From Pseudomaricurvus alkylphenolicus (lineage in GTDB: Bacteria; Pseudomonadota; Gammaproteobacteria; Pseudomonadales; Cellvibrionaceae): a DNA stretch of 64,000 nucleotides. Numbering within the stretch: position 1 is the first letter of the stretch; the number at the start of each line of letters is the position of its first letter. The DNA lies in contig NZ_JAAQPI010000011.1 of the NCBI RefSeq assembly GCF_011683955.1, positions 248,001-312,000 of the forward strand, read 5' to 3'. The notes below the pieces were generated by a model, which ran no database searches, was not told the DNA's origin, and saw nothing but the letters and a program-made list of their open reading frames with translations. This document shows, piece by piece, positions 43,633 to 51,228 of this stretch. Position numbers and translations under genes: made by a program.

Positions 43633-46632
43633 ATGGAGAAGGCCGTTCGTGACTTTCGTTGGTTGTCATCATTGCTTGTCAGTGTCCTTTTGGTGTCGGG
43701 TTTGGTGCAACCGGTCCAGGGCGCTGATATCAGCCCCGAGTCCTTACCGCGATATGTGGCGGTATTACCGGCATTGGGCGATGGCACGGAGGGTGAACGC
43801 AACGATCTCCATCTGGCGGTGAACAATGCTCTGGGAGCCAGTAATTTTGAGTTGCTGAAGCCAGCCTCCACCCAGCAGTTGCTGGAGACCATCTTTCTCG
43901 ACGAGTCCCTCACTCTGGAGACCATGCCAGCCAAACAATTGGCTGAGCGCTTGCGTGTGGACGGTCTGATTTACGTCGAAATGGTGGAAATCAGCAAGAT
44001 TTACGTAGCGGCCTACGCCCAGTATAAGGTCGCGATTCGGATCAAGTTTTACTCGTTACAGCATGACCGCATTATCTGGGAGCATGAGGACAGCGAAACC
44101 GAGCGAGAGGGGGGCATCAGCGCAGATCCGCTGAGTTTTCTTGCGACCGCTATTTCCTCATCCCGAATTCTGACGGATGCAGTGCGCCTTCAGTTAACAG
44201 ACGTACTGGCCCGCCGCTTTGCCAAAAAAGTACCCCAGCCCCAGGCGCTGTTTGCCAAGGCCAAACCGCCGGAAATCGTATCGGCACTGAGCAATGCTTC
44301 GGAGGGACCATTTACCAGCGGTGATGAAATACGGGTACTGGTAGAGGCGGAGCCGAATCTCAACATTGAGTTTCAGTTATCCAATAGTGATCGCCTGTGG
44401 CCGCTGTCTGAGCAGAGCACCAAAAAGAGTGGCGAGCTCAGCGCAGCGGCGAAAGCTCACAAGTCGCCGTTGCGGCGCTACACCGGCCGTTTTGTGGTGC
44501 CCAAAGGGTTGAATGTCGACGAGGCGCAAATCAGCCTGCAGGTACAGCGTGGGCGTGAGAAACCTATCACCTGGCTGGTGCCCGGCAGAGTGGTCATTGA
44601 TACTCGTCCTCCCAAACCGGTAACGAGCCTCAACGCGCTACCCCAGGCCAACCTGGTGCAGCTGACCTGGCAAAGTCAGGGGGATGAATCCGCCCAAGAA
44701 AAATACATGATCGAGCGGGCACTGAAAAAGTCCGGTAAGTTTAATCGCCTGGCCATTATCGAACTGACAGAGTTCGAAGACGATACCCTGGAACCGGGCA
44801 ACGCCTATCGTTATCGGGTAACACCCATCGATCCCGCAGGCAACCGTGGACGCTCCAGCACGGTACAGGTGGAAACGCTCAGGTACGGCCCCACCAGTAT
44901 CGACAAAGACATTGGCCAGAATGTGTTTTACAAGGCCGCGGGGAGTCCGTATCAGATTTCCGGGGCGGTCAATATCCTCAAGGACGTCAAGGTCGAATTC
45001 GAACCGGGCAGCGTGATCGAATTCATGCCGGAGTCATCATTGACGGTACTTGGCAGTATTACTGCCAAAGGACGCCCCAGTGAGCCCATCATTGTCAAAG
45101 GCAATCGTTGGCAGATCAATCATACCCTGCCTTCCCCGAGTCTGAGCCTATATGACCATATTCATTTTCGAGCAGACGCCAATTCGGTCGAGGGAGAGAA
45201 AAAGCCCAGTGAAGGGCTGATCCGGCTGCAACAGGCCCGTGTGGAGCTGGGCAATTGTACCTTGACCGGAGTACAGCTGCAGTTGCAACAGGGCGCCGAC
45301 GCCAAGGTGTCGAAATGTCATTTTCAGCAGGCGTCGGTGGCGGTGGCTCTGCATCGGGGCAAGCTCAGTGTGAAGGACAGTCGCTTTGTCGATAACCAAT
45401 TGGCATTGGATAATCACAGCGCCAATGCTGACATATCCAAGAGTGAATTTGCCGGCAACCAACGCCATATTCAAACCCAGGCCCCGCTCAAATTATCAGG
45501 CGTGTCATTCCCCAAGGATGATTTTATCGGTCTGCAACAACGACTGCAGGGCCATGTGGAGATAGACTGGGGCAGCCTGCCGGAATCACAAAACCTGCAG
45601 GCGCAGTGGCTGCAGACATTGTGGATTCAGACCACAGAAGCCATTGCGGAGCAGGATTGGCGTTCAGCCCGCAAGCGCCTGAGTCAGGCGAGTAAGGTCA
45701 TGGCCGATCCGCGTTTTGAAGACCTCATTGAGAGTCTTTATTTACTACAAAACCCCGCCGCCCGTGCACCGGATATCAAGAATCCGCGCTTGTTGAGCAG
45801 CATTCTAAAGCTGCGCGAGCAAGGCAAGCGGGCACGTCTGGTGTGGTTACCACTTGAGAGTTTCGAGCAGCACAAAAGTTTTACCCTCAGTTATCTGCAT
45901 TACTACCATGCCAAGCTCATGGCCGATGGGATTTTACGAGTGGACCCAACCGCCTTGGAACCTGCAATGCTGCTGAGAGAGGAAATCGGTGAAGGCATCG
46001 ATCACGACCTGGGGGCCTTGTTTTTGGTCGACGAGGACATGATGCAGGTGCGGCTCAAGAATCTCGGCTTTATCCGCCAGCCGCCACTGCTGAAAAGCCT
46101 GCAATTGGTCAAACCCGCCCGCAAGCAGCTTTGCAATAGCGCCGGCCCCTGGGCTTATGGTGAGCAGGCCGTGGATGGCGCTAACCCGATAGACGACGAT
46201 GGCTGCCTATCGCTCAGAGTGACTGCGGCTCGGGATCTGGACCTCTACCTGTTCGCCGGTAATCAAATGGGACAATTTGTACAGATTTTGCCCGATCAGT
46301 GTCAGGAGACCGGTGTACTGAGTAATCGAGTCACGGCTCAGCAAACGCTGGCGGTCCCTCAGAACAATAATCAACAGCCGACGGTTGCCCAGCGTCGGGA
46401 ATGGCCCTATACCCATTTCTTTGCAGTTGGGTTGGCCGATGCCTCTGCCAGTCGTTATCTTGCGCCGATTCTGAGCCAGTCGTCCGCGTTGTGCCAAACA
46501 AGTCAGAATGGTGAGAAGGCATCGCTTAAGCAAATTCAACAACTCCTCTATATCGCTGACAAGCGCAGTGGCGGAAATCTGCAGTGGATGATGACCGCAG
46601 GTGGAGCTGTACCATCGCAAGCTCAGGAGTGA
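43633..46632 (+). CDS. Large exported protein: DUF799-like, FnIII, beta-helix and DUF4384-like
   Basis: A 999-residue protein with a signal peptide (LLVSVLLVSGLVQPVQGA). Residues about 35-220 resemble the GNA1162/DUF799 lipoprotein fold (YVAVLPALGDGTEGERNDL, VDGLIYVEMVEISKIY), though no lipobox Cys is present. A fibronectin III-like domain lies at about 325-415 (PPKPVTSL, YRYRVTPIDPAGNRG), a right-handed beta-helix at about 430-650, and a helical region after it. A C-terminal DUF4384-like domain (RDLDLYLFAGNQMGQFVQIL) completes it. I know no characterised protein with this order. The ATG at 43633 has AGGGAAA upstream; an alternative ATG at 43594 would overlap the FHA gene by 26 bases. Confidence 0.8.
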   Translation: MEKAVRDFRWLSSLLVSVLLVSGLVQPVQGADISPESLPRYVAVLPALGDGTEGERNDLHLAVNNALGASNFELLKPASTQQLLETIFLDESLTLETMPAKQLAERLRVDGLIYVEMVEISKIYVAAYAQYKVAIRIKFYSLQHDRIIWEHEDSETEREGGISADPLSFLATAISSSRILTDAVRLQLTDVLARRFAKKVPQPQALFAKAKPPEIVSALSNASEGPFTSGDEIRVLVEAEPNLNIEFQLSNSDRLWPLSEQSTKKSGELSAAAKAHKSPLRRYTGRFVVPKGLNVDEAQISLQVQRGREKPITWLVPGRVVIDTRPPKPVTSLNALPQANLVQLTWQSQGDESAQEKYMIERALKKSGKFNRLAIIELTEFEDDTLEPGNAYRYRVTPIDPAGNRGRSSTVQVETLRYGPTSIDKDIGQNVFYKAAGSPYQISGAVNILKDVKVEFEPGSVIEFMPESSLTVLGSITAKGRPSEPIIVKGNRWQINHTLPSPSLSLYDHIHFRADANSVEGEKKPSEGLIRLQQARVELGNCTLTGVQLQLQQGADAKVSKCHFQQASVAVALHRGKLSVKDSRFVDNQLALDNHSANADISKSEFAGNQRHIQTQAPLKLSGVSFPKDDFIGLQQRLQGHVEIDWGSLPESQNLQAQWLQTLWIQTTEAIAEQDWRSARKRLSQASKVMADPRFEDLIESLYLLQNPAARAPDIKNPRLLSSILKLREQGKRARLVWLPLESFEQHKSFTLSYLHYYHAKLMADGILRVDPTALEPAMLLREEIGEGIDHDLGALFLVDEDMMQVRLKNLGFIRQPPLLKSLQLVKPARKQLCNSAGPWAYGEQAVDGANPIDDDGCLSLRVTAARDLDLYLFAGNQMGQFVQILPDQCQETGVLSNRVTAQQTLAVPQNNNQQPTVAQRREWPYTHFFAVGLADASASRYLAPILSQSSALCQTSQNGEKASLKQIQQLLYIADKRSGGNLQWMMTAGGAVPSQAQE

Positions 46633-46677
46633 TTTGATCGCAAAATCCAATTATTTTGAAAAAAATCGGAAATCTGT

Positions 46678-46705
46678 GGAACTAATGCCAGCGGGTCGGG
46701 TCTCA
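46678..46705 (+). promoter_or_regulatory. RpoE/AlgU-like promoter of small RNA A
   Basis: GGAACT (46678-46683) and GTCTCA (46700-46705) are 16 bases apart, matching the RpoE/AlgU pattern GGAACTT-N16-TCtgA. Confidence 0.6.
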
Positions 46706-46710
46706 GTAAT

Positions 46711-46768
46711 CAGATTGTTTCATGACTCTCCTCGCTTAGGCCTCGACTTTGATCGGGGCTTTTTATTA
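46711..46768 (+). ncRNA. Candidate envelope-stress small RNA A
   Basis: A short RNA of about 58 bases: an unpaired 5' part with the seed UCAUGACUCUCCUCG (46720-46734), then a 7-bp stem (46740-46759, one G-U pair) and a U-run. The copy at 49526-49583 is almost identical in the 5' part, while the stem differs by a compensating pair type, as expected for a conserved RNA. It lies between two genes on the same strand, and could also act as a leader or attenuator for the PilU-like gene 184 bases downstream. Confidence 0.62.
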
Positions 46769-46951
46769 CCTCCACGACGCACAGACCGGTATATTTGGTG
46801 AAAACCACTGCCAAAGCCGCCGATTTGGTGGAATCTGTGTGATTCTTATCTCTGAATTAGCGCTTTATGTGACTGATATCCTCGCACTTTCATGCCAAAT
46901 CCTTGTTCTTGGTCAATACTTGCAGGGACCTTCACTGGGATACTCACTGGC

Positions 46952-48487
46952 ATGATAGAAAACCGACAACTCGACAACGTTTTGGCGCTGATGGCGAGAG
47001 AAAGCGCCACGGATCTGTATATCACGGTGGGGGCGCCCCTCATTCTCAATGTCAGTGGCAAACATCGGCTGATGGGTAAGCCCCTTACCCGAGCGAATCT
47101 GGAGGCGGTGGTTCGCAGCGTCACCAATGAAGCTCAGCGCGAGCAATATGAGCGGGATCTGGAACTGGACATTGGCCTTAACCTCGACGGTGTGGGGCGC
47201 TTTCGGATCAATATTTATCAACAAAAATCCAACCCGGCTCTGGTTGTCCGCTACGTTAACAGCAAGATTCCCACTCTTGAGGAACTCAATTTACCGGAAG
47301 TGCTGCACGATCTGGTTATGGAAAAGCAGGGCCTGATACTTGTGGTGGGTATGGCCGGTAGTGGCAAATCCACTACATTGGCATCCATGCTCGATTACCG
47401 AATTCAAAATCATTTCGGCCACTTGCTGACGGTCGAAGACCCTATCGAGTTCGAACACCAGCATCATCGCAGCATCGTCAGCCAGAGGGAGGTGGGTATT
47501 GATACGCATTCCTTTCAGCAGGCGCTCAAACAGGCCATGCGCGAAGCCCCCGATGCGATTATGCTGGGTGAGATTCGTGAACATGAGACCGCGAGTCAAT
47601 TGCTGCACTATGCCCAAAGTGGTCACCTGTGTCTGTCCACGCTCCACGCCAGTAATACCACAGCGGCCATTGATCGATTCCTCAATTTATTTCCCTCGGA
47701 ATATCAACATCAAAAGCGCCTGGAGTTGTCTGACAATCTGTTGGCAATCATAGGCCTGAGATTGGTGCCGGCAACCGCTGGCGGTCGTGTCGCGGCATCA
47801 GAGGTGATGCTAAATACCTCGTTGATTCGCAAATATCTGGAGGAATCCGAAACCGCGAAAATTCGCGAAGCAATGTCTGGCGTGGAAGCCGGTGGCTGCC
47901 ACACGTTCGACGACTGCCTCTTTAACCTGATTGACCAGGGCAAAGTCTCGCGCAAGGAAGCGCTCAAGATGGCGGATTCCAGACAAAACCTGCGCATCAA
48001 GCTTAAGAGTGGTGTACAGGCAGAGCCGCATCGCAAGCAAGGCCCCGAGTACTGGTTAAAGCCCGATGCTGAGTTTGAGCACTTCAACACTATCGTGGTC
48101 AGTCGCAAGCTGGGCAACCGCGATCGGCGGCCGGAAGTCACCGAACTGTTGCAACAGGCCGTCACTCACGCCTGCCAGGACAGGGGTTACCAAGTCATGG
48201 ATCGGGACAGCATTGATGCAGGGGAATCACCGGATCTATTGCTTAAATATGCCTATGGGCTGCGCCACCGGCAGGACATCAATATTGATGGACTGGAGGC
48301 GGGCGATGAAGAAGAAATGGACGCCGGTCTGGCCATAAAGATCAAAGACAATGCCACTGGCGAGACGATCTGGCATCTGACCTATCATCTGGACCTGAGC
48401 CGGGGCCTGCCCGACAGGAAAGAACTGGAGGTCTTGTTATCCGGCGCTTTTGCATCACTGCCGTTTGCCGGCGTGGCGATGGTTTAA
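46952..48487 (+). CDS. PilT/PilU-like ATPase with C-terminal DUF4136-like extension
   Basis: A 511-residue protein. Residues 1-350 are a PilT/PilU retraction ATPase: Walker A GMAGSGKST (about 132-140), Asp box and Walker B in APDAIMLGEIRE, and His box HLCLSTLHASNT. PilU normally ends near 380 residues. Here a further domain of about 145 residues follows (from WLKPDAEFEHFNT; NLxx-type strands with LLLKYAYGLRHRQ and GETIWHLTYHLDLS) that looks like a DUF4136 fold, normally found in exported lipoproteins. No pilus genes are nearby. The start is the ATG at 46952. I infer a motor with an added binding domain, not a standard PilU. Confidence 0.85.
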   Translation: MIENRQLDNVLALMARESATDLYITVGAPLILNVSGKHRLMGKPLTRANLEAVVRSVTNEAQREQYERDLELDIGLNLDGVGRFRINIYQQKSNPALVVRYVNSKIPTLEELNLPEVLHDLVMEKQGLILVVGMAGSGKSTTLASMLDYRIQNHFGHLLTVEDPIEFEHQHHRSIVSQREVGIDTHSFQQALKQAMREAPDAIMLGEIREHETASQLLHYAQSGHLCLSTLHASNTTAAIDRFLNLFPSEYQHQKRLELSDNLLAIIGLRLVPATAGGRVAASEVMLNTSLIRKYLEESETAKIREAMSGVEAGGCHTFDDCLFNLIDQGKVSRKEALKMADSRQNLRIKLKSGVQAEPHRKQGPEYWLKPDAEFEHFNTIVVSRKLGNRDRRPEVTELLQQAVTHACQDRGYQVMDRDSIDAGESPDLLLKYAYGLRHRQDINIDGLEAGDEEEMDAGLAIKIKDNATGETIWHLTYHLDLSRGLPDRKELEVLLSGAFASLPFAGVAMV

Positions 48488-48537
48488 AACAGCTATGGTT
48501 TAAAACAGCAATGGTTTAAAACAGCTACGGTTTAAAA
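48479..48537. repeat. Tandem 16-base repeat at convergent gene ends
   Basis: Three full units of ATGGTTTAAAACAGCT (third-to-last bases vary: T, A, T) and a partial fourth (ACGGTTTAAAA). Each unit carries an ATG-GTT-TAA end. It lies between the stop of the PilU-like gene and the stop of ppk2, and the last unit forms the ppk2 C-terminus (Phe-Lys-Pro). This looks like recent slippage or duplication. Confidence 0.9.
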
Positions 48538-49349
48538 GTGATGCGCTCTTCCAATTCATCGAGTTGGCGCTGTGCGCTCTCCCGCAGGCCAGGCTCCATC
48601 TCTGGAATAGTCAGATCGATCCCCCGGCTCAACTGGCCGACAATGTACTCGAGAACGGCGACGCGGCAATACCACTTGCGGTTGGCGAGAATAATCTTCC
48701 ATGGATTCGCTTCGGTGGATGTGCGCGAGAACATAGCGTTGATGGCTTGTTCATAGTCCTGCCAACGCGATTGATTGCGGATATCCTCCTCGGTTAGCTT
48801 CCAGTGTTTTAGTGGTGTCTCAAGGCGCTGCCGAAACCGACGAATCTGTTCCAGAGGGGAGATATGCAGGAACAGCTTTACAATCCGAACCCCATCATTG
48901 GTCAGGGTTTGCTCAAATTGATTGATTTCGTCGTAAGCACGTCGCCAGGCTTGTTCTTCCGCAAACCGCTCAACGCGCTCCACCAGTACACGGCCATACC
49001 AGGATCTGTCGAACACCGCGATATGACCTGCAGCGGGCAAGCGGGTCATAAATCGATACAGGTAATGGGTGCCCTGTTCCTTTGCGGATGGAGCGCCGAT
49101 GGGGTAAACGTGAATGCTGCGCGGGTCCAGCCTTTCCGTCAGGCGGCGAATGGCTCCGCCTTTGCCCGCAGCATCCCAGCCTTCAAAGCAGAGAATGGCT
49201 CTCTGACCTTGATGGTAGTACGCCTGCTGAACCAGCATCATCTGTTTTTGCAGGCCCTTCAGCCGTTGCTCATAGACTGATTTTTCGCTGATAACCGGAT
49301 GTTCGAATTGATCCGAAGGCAGTGACAATTCGGCTGGAGTTGAATGCAT
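48525..49349 (-). CDS. ppk2: Polyphosphate kinase 2 family protein
   Basis: A 274-residue single-domain PPK2 that moves phosphate between polyphosphate and nucleotides. The Walker A is FEGWDAAGKGGAIRRL near residue 55, Walker B region FDRSWYGRVLVERVE near residue 114, and the lid has RRFRQRLETPLKHWKLTEED. Which nucleotide it uses (ADP, GDP or AMP) cannot be fixed from these residues. The ATG at 49349 is preceded by AGGATC; an added 19 codons upstream are rejected. It runs opposite to the PilU-like gene. Confidence 0.93.
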   Translation of the reverse strand: MHSTPAELSLPSDQFEHPVISEKSVYEQRLKGLQKQMMLVQQAYYHQGQRAILCFEGWDAAGKGGAIRRLTERLDPRSIHVYPIGAPSAKEQGTHYLYRFMTRLPAAGHIAVFDRSWYGRVLVERVERFAEEQAWRRAYDEINQFEQTLTNDGVRIVKLFLHISPLEQIRRFRQRLETPLKHWKLTEEDIRNQSRWQDYEQAINAMFSRTSTEANPWKIILANRKWYCRVAVLEYIVGQLSRGIDLTIPEMEPGLRESAQRQLDELEERITFKP

Positions 49350-49492
49350 GTCGCAGATCCTGCAAGGTCTTGGTTTATCTATGGCACGAGCCCTCAGGGC
49401 TGTCAATAGAGTAAGCAGGCCGGAGGCCTCAGGTCGAACTTAGGTCATAAGTGGCCTAAAGGCCGGTATCCAAATATTTTTGATAATTTTTT

Positions 49493-49520
49493 GGAACCTT
49501 TCGCAACGGGGTGAGTCTCA
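49493..49520 (+). promoter_or_regulatory. RpoE/AlgU-like promoter of small RNA B
   Basis: GGAACC (49493-49498) and GTCTCA (49515-49520), spacer 16, as in the copy at 46678-46705. Confidence 0.6.
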
Positions 49521-49525
49521 GTAAG

Positions 49526-49583
49526 CAGATTGTTTCATGACTCTCCTCGCTTGGGCCCCGACATAGATCGGGGCTTTTTATTT
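49526..49583 (+). ncRNA. Candidate envelope-stress small RNA B
   Basis: Paralogue of RNA A. The seed UCAUGACUCUCCUCG is at 49536-49550. The terminator stem GCCCCGA/TCGGGGC (49555-49574) is fully paired and followed by TTTTTATTT. From the -10 to the stem only about three positions differ from A. It is the only annotated element between ppk2 and the riboswitch leader, so a free-standing RNA is the simplest reading. Confidence 0.68.
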
Positions 49584-49657
49584 CCTGCCCCGGACATGAT
49601 CCGTATCAAAGAGGCGATTCCGAGCCCGCTTTAACATAAAGCCATCAGGCTATGTGG

Positions 49658-49802
49658 GTGAGGGTGCGACTCTGTGACCTGGTTGACATTCCAGGTGGGT
49701 CATTCAATAATCCCTCACAACACATGCGGTTTATTTACCGGATTCATCCGGTGCACCGCAGTTCGAATCGCTGGTGGCCTGAATCAGGCAAGTGGCCACC
49801 AG
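49658..49802 (+). other. Highly structured leader segment upstream of the riboswitch
   Basis: Three strong foldings occur in 145 bases. An outer stem GTGAGGG/CCCTCAC (49658-49664 with 49712-49718) encloses ACCTGG/CCAGGT (49677-49682 with 49691-49696). A separate 9-bp stem CTGGTGGCC/GGCCACCAG (49771-49779 with 49794-49802) can compete with an inner CCTG/CAGG hairpin. I recognise no known RNA family. Confidence 0.45.
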
Positions 49803-49837
49803 TGGAGTCGATGGTCCCGTCCCATCCGCTCCTCGAA

Positions 49838-49925
49838 CGGGCAAACCCGTGGCAACACGGGGACGCAAAGCCAGTGCCCTACCCTTGGATGCTCAAGAGG
49901 GGTCGAACGGTTACCGAAGGGAGTT
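49838..49925 (+). promoter_or_regulatory. Cyclic di-GMP-I (GEMM) riboswitch aptamer
   Basis: The class I signature is complete: GGGCAAACC, a 6-bp hairpin CCCGTG/CACGGG closed by a GCAA tetraloop, GGACGCAAAGCC directly after, a second arm with TGCCCTACCC, and the closing GGTTACCGA. The GNRA loop and the tetraloop receptor are both as in characterised members. The first ORF starts about 80 bases later. No terminator U-run is seen between them, so translation control is more likely; the ON or OFF sense is not readable. Confidence 0.9.
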
Positions 49926-50004
49926 GTGCGCAATACCTTTTATTCGCTCAACTGAAATATTGCAGACCAGGTCATTTCTTGGCCTAAGTCAGTGAGCATA
50001 CGCT

Positions 50005-50472
50005 ATGTCAGATTGGTTGCTGTATCACAGAAAAGGGTTGATGATCACCCTGGCAGTATTACTGATTGCGGTCGTAAACAGTCTGTTGACGCTGGCGTGG
50101 CTGCAGCGCATAGCGCCGCCGGAACAGCCTGTGCTGTCGGCACAGACATCAAAAGCTGATAGGGCGCCTCTTGATAGCTACCAGGCGACCTCTTCCTGCA
50201 AACAGACGGCCCGAAGCAAAATCGGCGATACCTTGCTGCGCACCTCTACCGATTGGCACTCTACCCGCTTCGAAGCAGATCGCCGTTTCTATCTGGTAGC
50301 CCTCAAAGCTGACGTTGGTGATCTGGACGTATTTGAAGAAGCCTATATTTATTGCTATATCGACCCCCGCGACTACGCGGTGACCTACTTCAAAGCCTAT
50401 GACTCGAAGCATAAACCCTTATTGTCCGGGTTTAGCTTTGGGGACCTGATTGGAGCGCTTCGTCTAAACTGA
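50005..50472 (+). CDS. Membrane-anchored protein of unknown function under riboswitch control
   Basis: A 155-residue protein with a single N-terminal transmembrane helix (about 12-34, ITLAVLLIAVVNSLLTLAWL) and a periplasmic domain of about 110 residues with three cysteines. No known domain is recognised. It is the first gene after the c-di-GMP riboswitch, and its stop codon overlaps the start of the first PilZ gene, so it belongs to the same c-di-GMP-controlled operon. The ribosome site is weak, which suits control by leader folding. Confidence 0.75.
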   Translation: MSDWLLYHRKGLMITLAVLLIAVVNSLLTLAWLQRIAPPEQPVLSAQTSKADRAPLDSYQATSSCKQTARSKIGDTLLRTSTDWHSTRFEADRRFYLVALKADVGDLDVFEEAYIYCYIDPRDYAVTYFKAYDSKHKPLLSGFSFGDLIGALRLN

Positions 50473-50882
50473 TGATAGAGACAAGTCACACGCAGGTCGT
50501 GAGAGAGGCAGGCAAGGTGGAGCGACGGCACCATTTCCGCTGGAAGAGCCATTGTCGCGCTGAAGTGCAAACCGAAACGGGAGCACGGTTCGCTGCGACA
50601 ATAGCCAACCTGAGCCCCGCAGGATTGAATCTGGAAGGAGGGCAGGAGCTGATCGAGTCCGTGTTTGATCGGCGTTACCAACCCGGTCTGCACTCACCTG
50701 TGACGTTTAAGGTCTACTTTATTCTGCCGGACGCCGATGCTCACTGCGAAGAAGTCCGGGGGATTTGCAGTAGCATTTTCGTCGGGCGTCGGTATAAAGG
50801 ACATTTTGTGTTGGGGGCGCGGTTCTTGCGCATTGAAGAGGGGGCGGCTGCACTGGAGAGGTTTCTCAATGCCTGCCGCTGA
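50472..50882 (+). CDS. PilZ-domain protein
   Basis: A 136-residue protein. The c-di-GMP-binding motifs are present near the N-terminus: RRHHFRWK (RxxxR) at about 18-25 and NLSPAGLNLEGG (D/NxSxxG) at about 46-57. The rest completes the beta-barrel with a helical end. It has no membrane helix and would act as a cytoplasmic c-di-GMP effector. It starts on the last base of the upstream stop codon (TGATG), indicating coupling. Confidence 0.85.
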   Translation: MIETSHTQVVREAGKVERRHHFRWKSHCRAEVQTETGARFAATIANLSPAGLNLEGGQELIESVFDRRYQPGLHSPVTFKVYFILPDADAHCEEVRGICSSIFVGRRYKGHFVLGARFLRIEEGAAALERFLNACR

Positions 50883-50899
50883 TAAAACTGGAAGTAAAC

Positions 50900-51223
50900 A
50901 TGCAGACGGATGAGAGAAGACGGCATGCGCGCCTGAGCATTGACTGTGAGGTGGCCTTGCAGATCAAAGAGGAGTTTATCCCATGCCGGGCATCCAATAT
51001 TGCCGCCGGCGGGGTGTTGGTGCAGCTGTCCGATGACATACCGGCGATATTGCAGTTGGGAGATCAGGGTTCCTGCTGGATGGACTTCGGTGATGAGCAT
51101 CTGGAAGCGGCTTTTCGCATTGCTCGTATGGCGGGGCGGTATCTGGCCCTGCGGTTTATCGATTTACAGCAGCCTCAGCAGGAATTTTTGGAGCAGTTGG
51201 TGGCGGCCGGCGAGCCCTCCTGA
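50900..51223 (+). CDS. Small PilZ-domain protein
   Basis: A 107-residue PilZ protein 17 bases after the previous one. It carries ERRRHARL (RxxxR-type) at about 5-12 and SNIAAGGVLVQL near residue 32, in place of the strict DxSxxG. It may bind c-di-GMP with altered affinity or act without it. Last gene of the riboswitch operon; the next gene faces it and ends 5 bases away. Confidence 0.85.
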   Translation: MQTDERRRHARLSIDCEVALQIKEEFIPCRASNIAAGGVLVQLSDDIPAILQLGDQGSCWMDFGDEHLEAAFRIARMAGRYLALRFIDLQQPQQEFLEQLVAAGEPS

Positions 51224-51228
51224 ACCCT

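Noticed and set aside
46684-46699. Sigma54 promoter near TGGAAC
   Set aside because: The GG to GC spacing is wrong for -24/-12 elements, while GGAAC-N16-GTCTCA fits RpoE/AlgU in both copies.
49658-49718. tRNA-like fold
   Set aside because: The 61-base length and the absence of D-, anticodon- and T-arm consensus bases rule out a tRNA.
49652-49987. Plus-strand ORF across the riboswitch leader
   Set aside because: It covers the aptamer and strong stems, and the residues do not look like protein.
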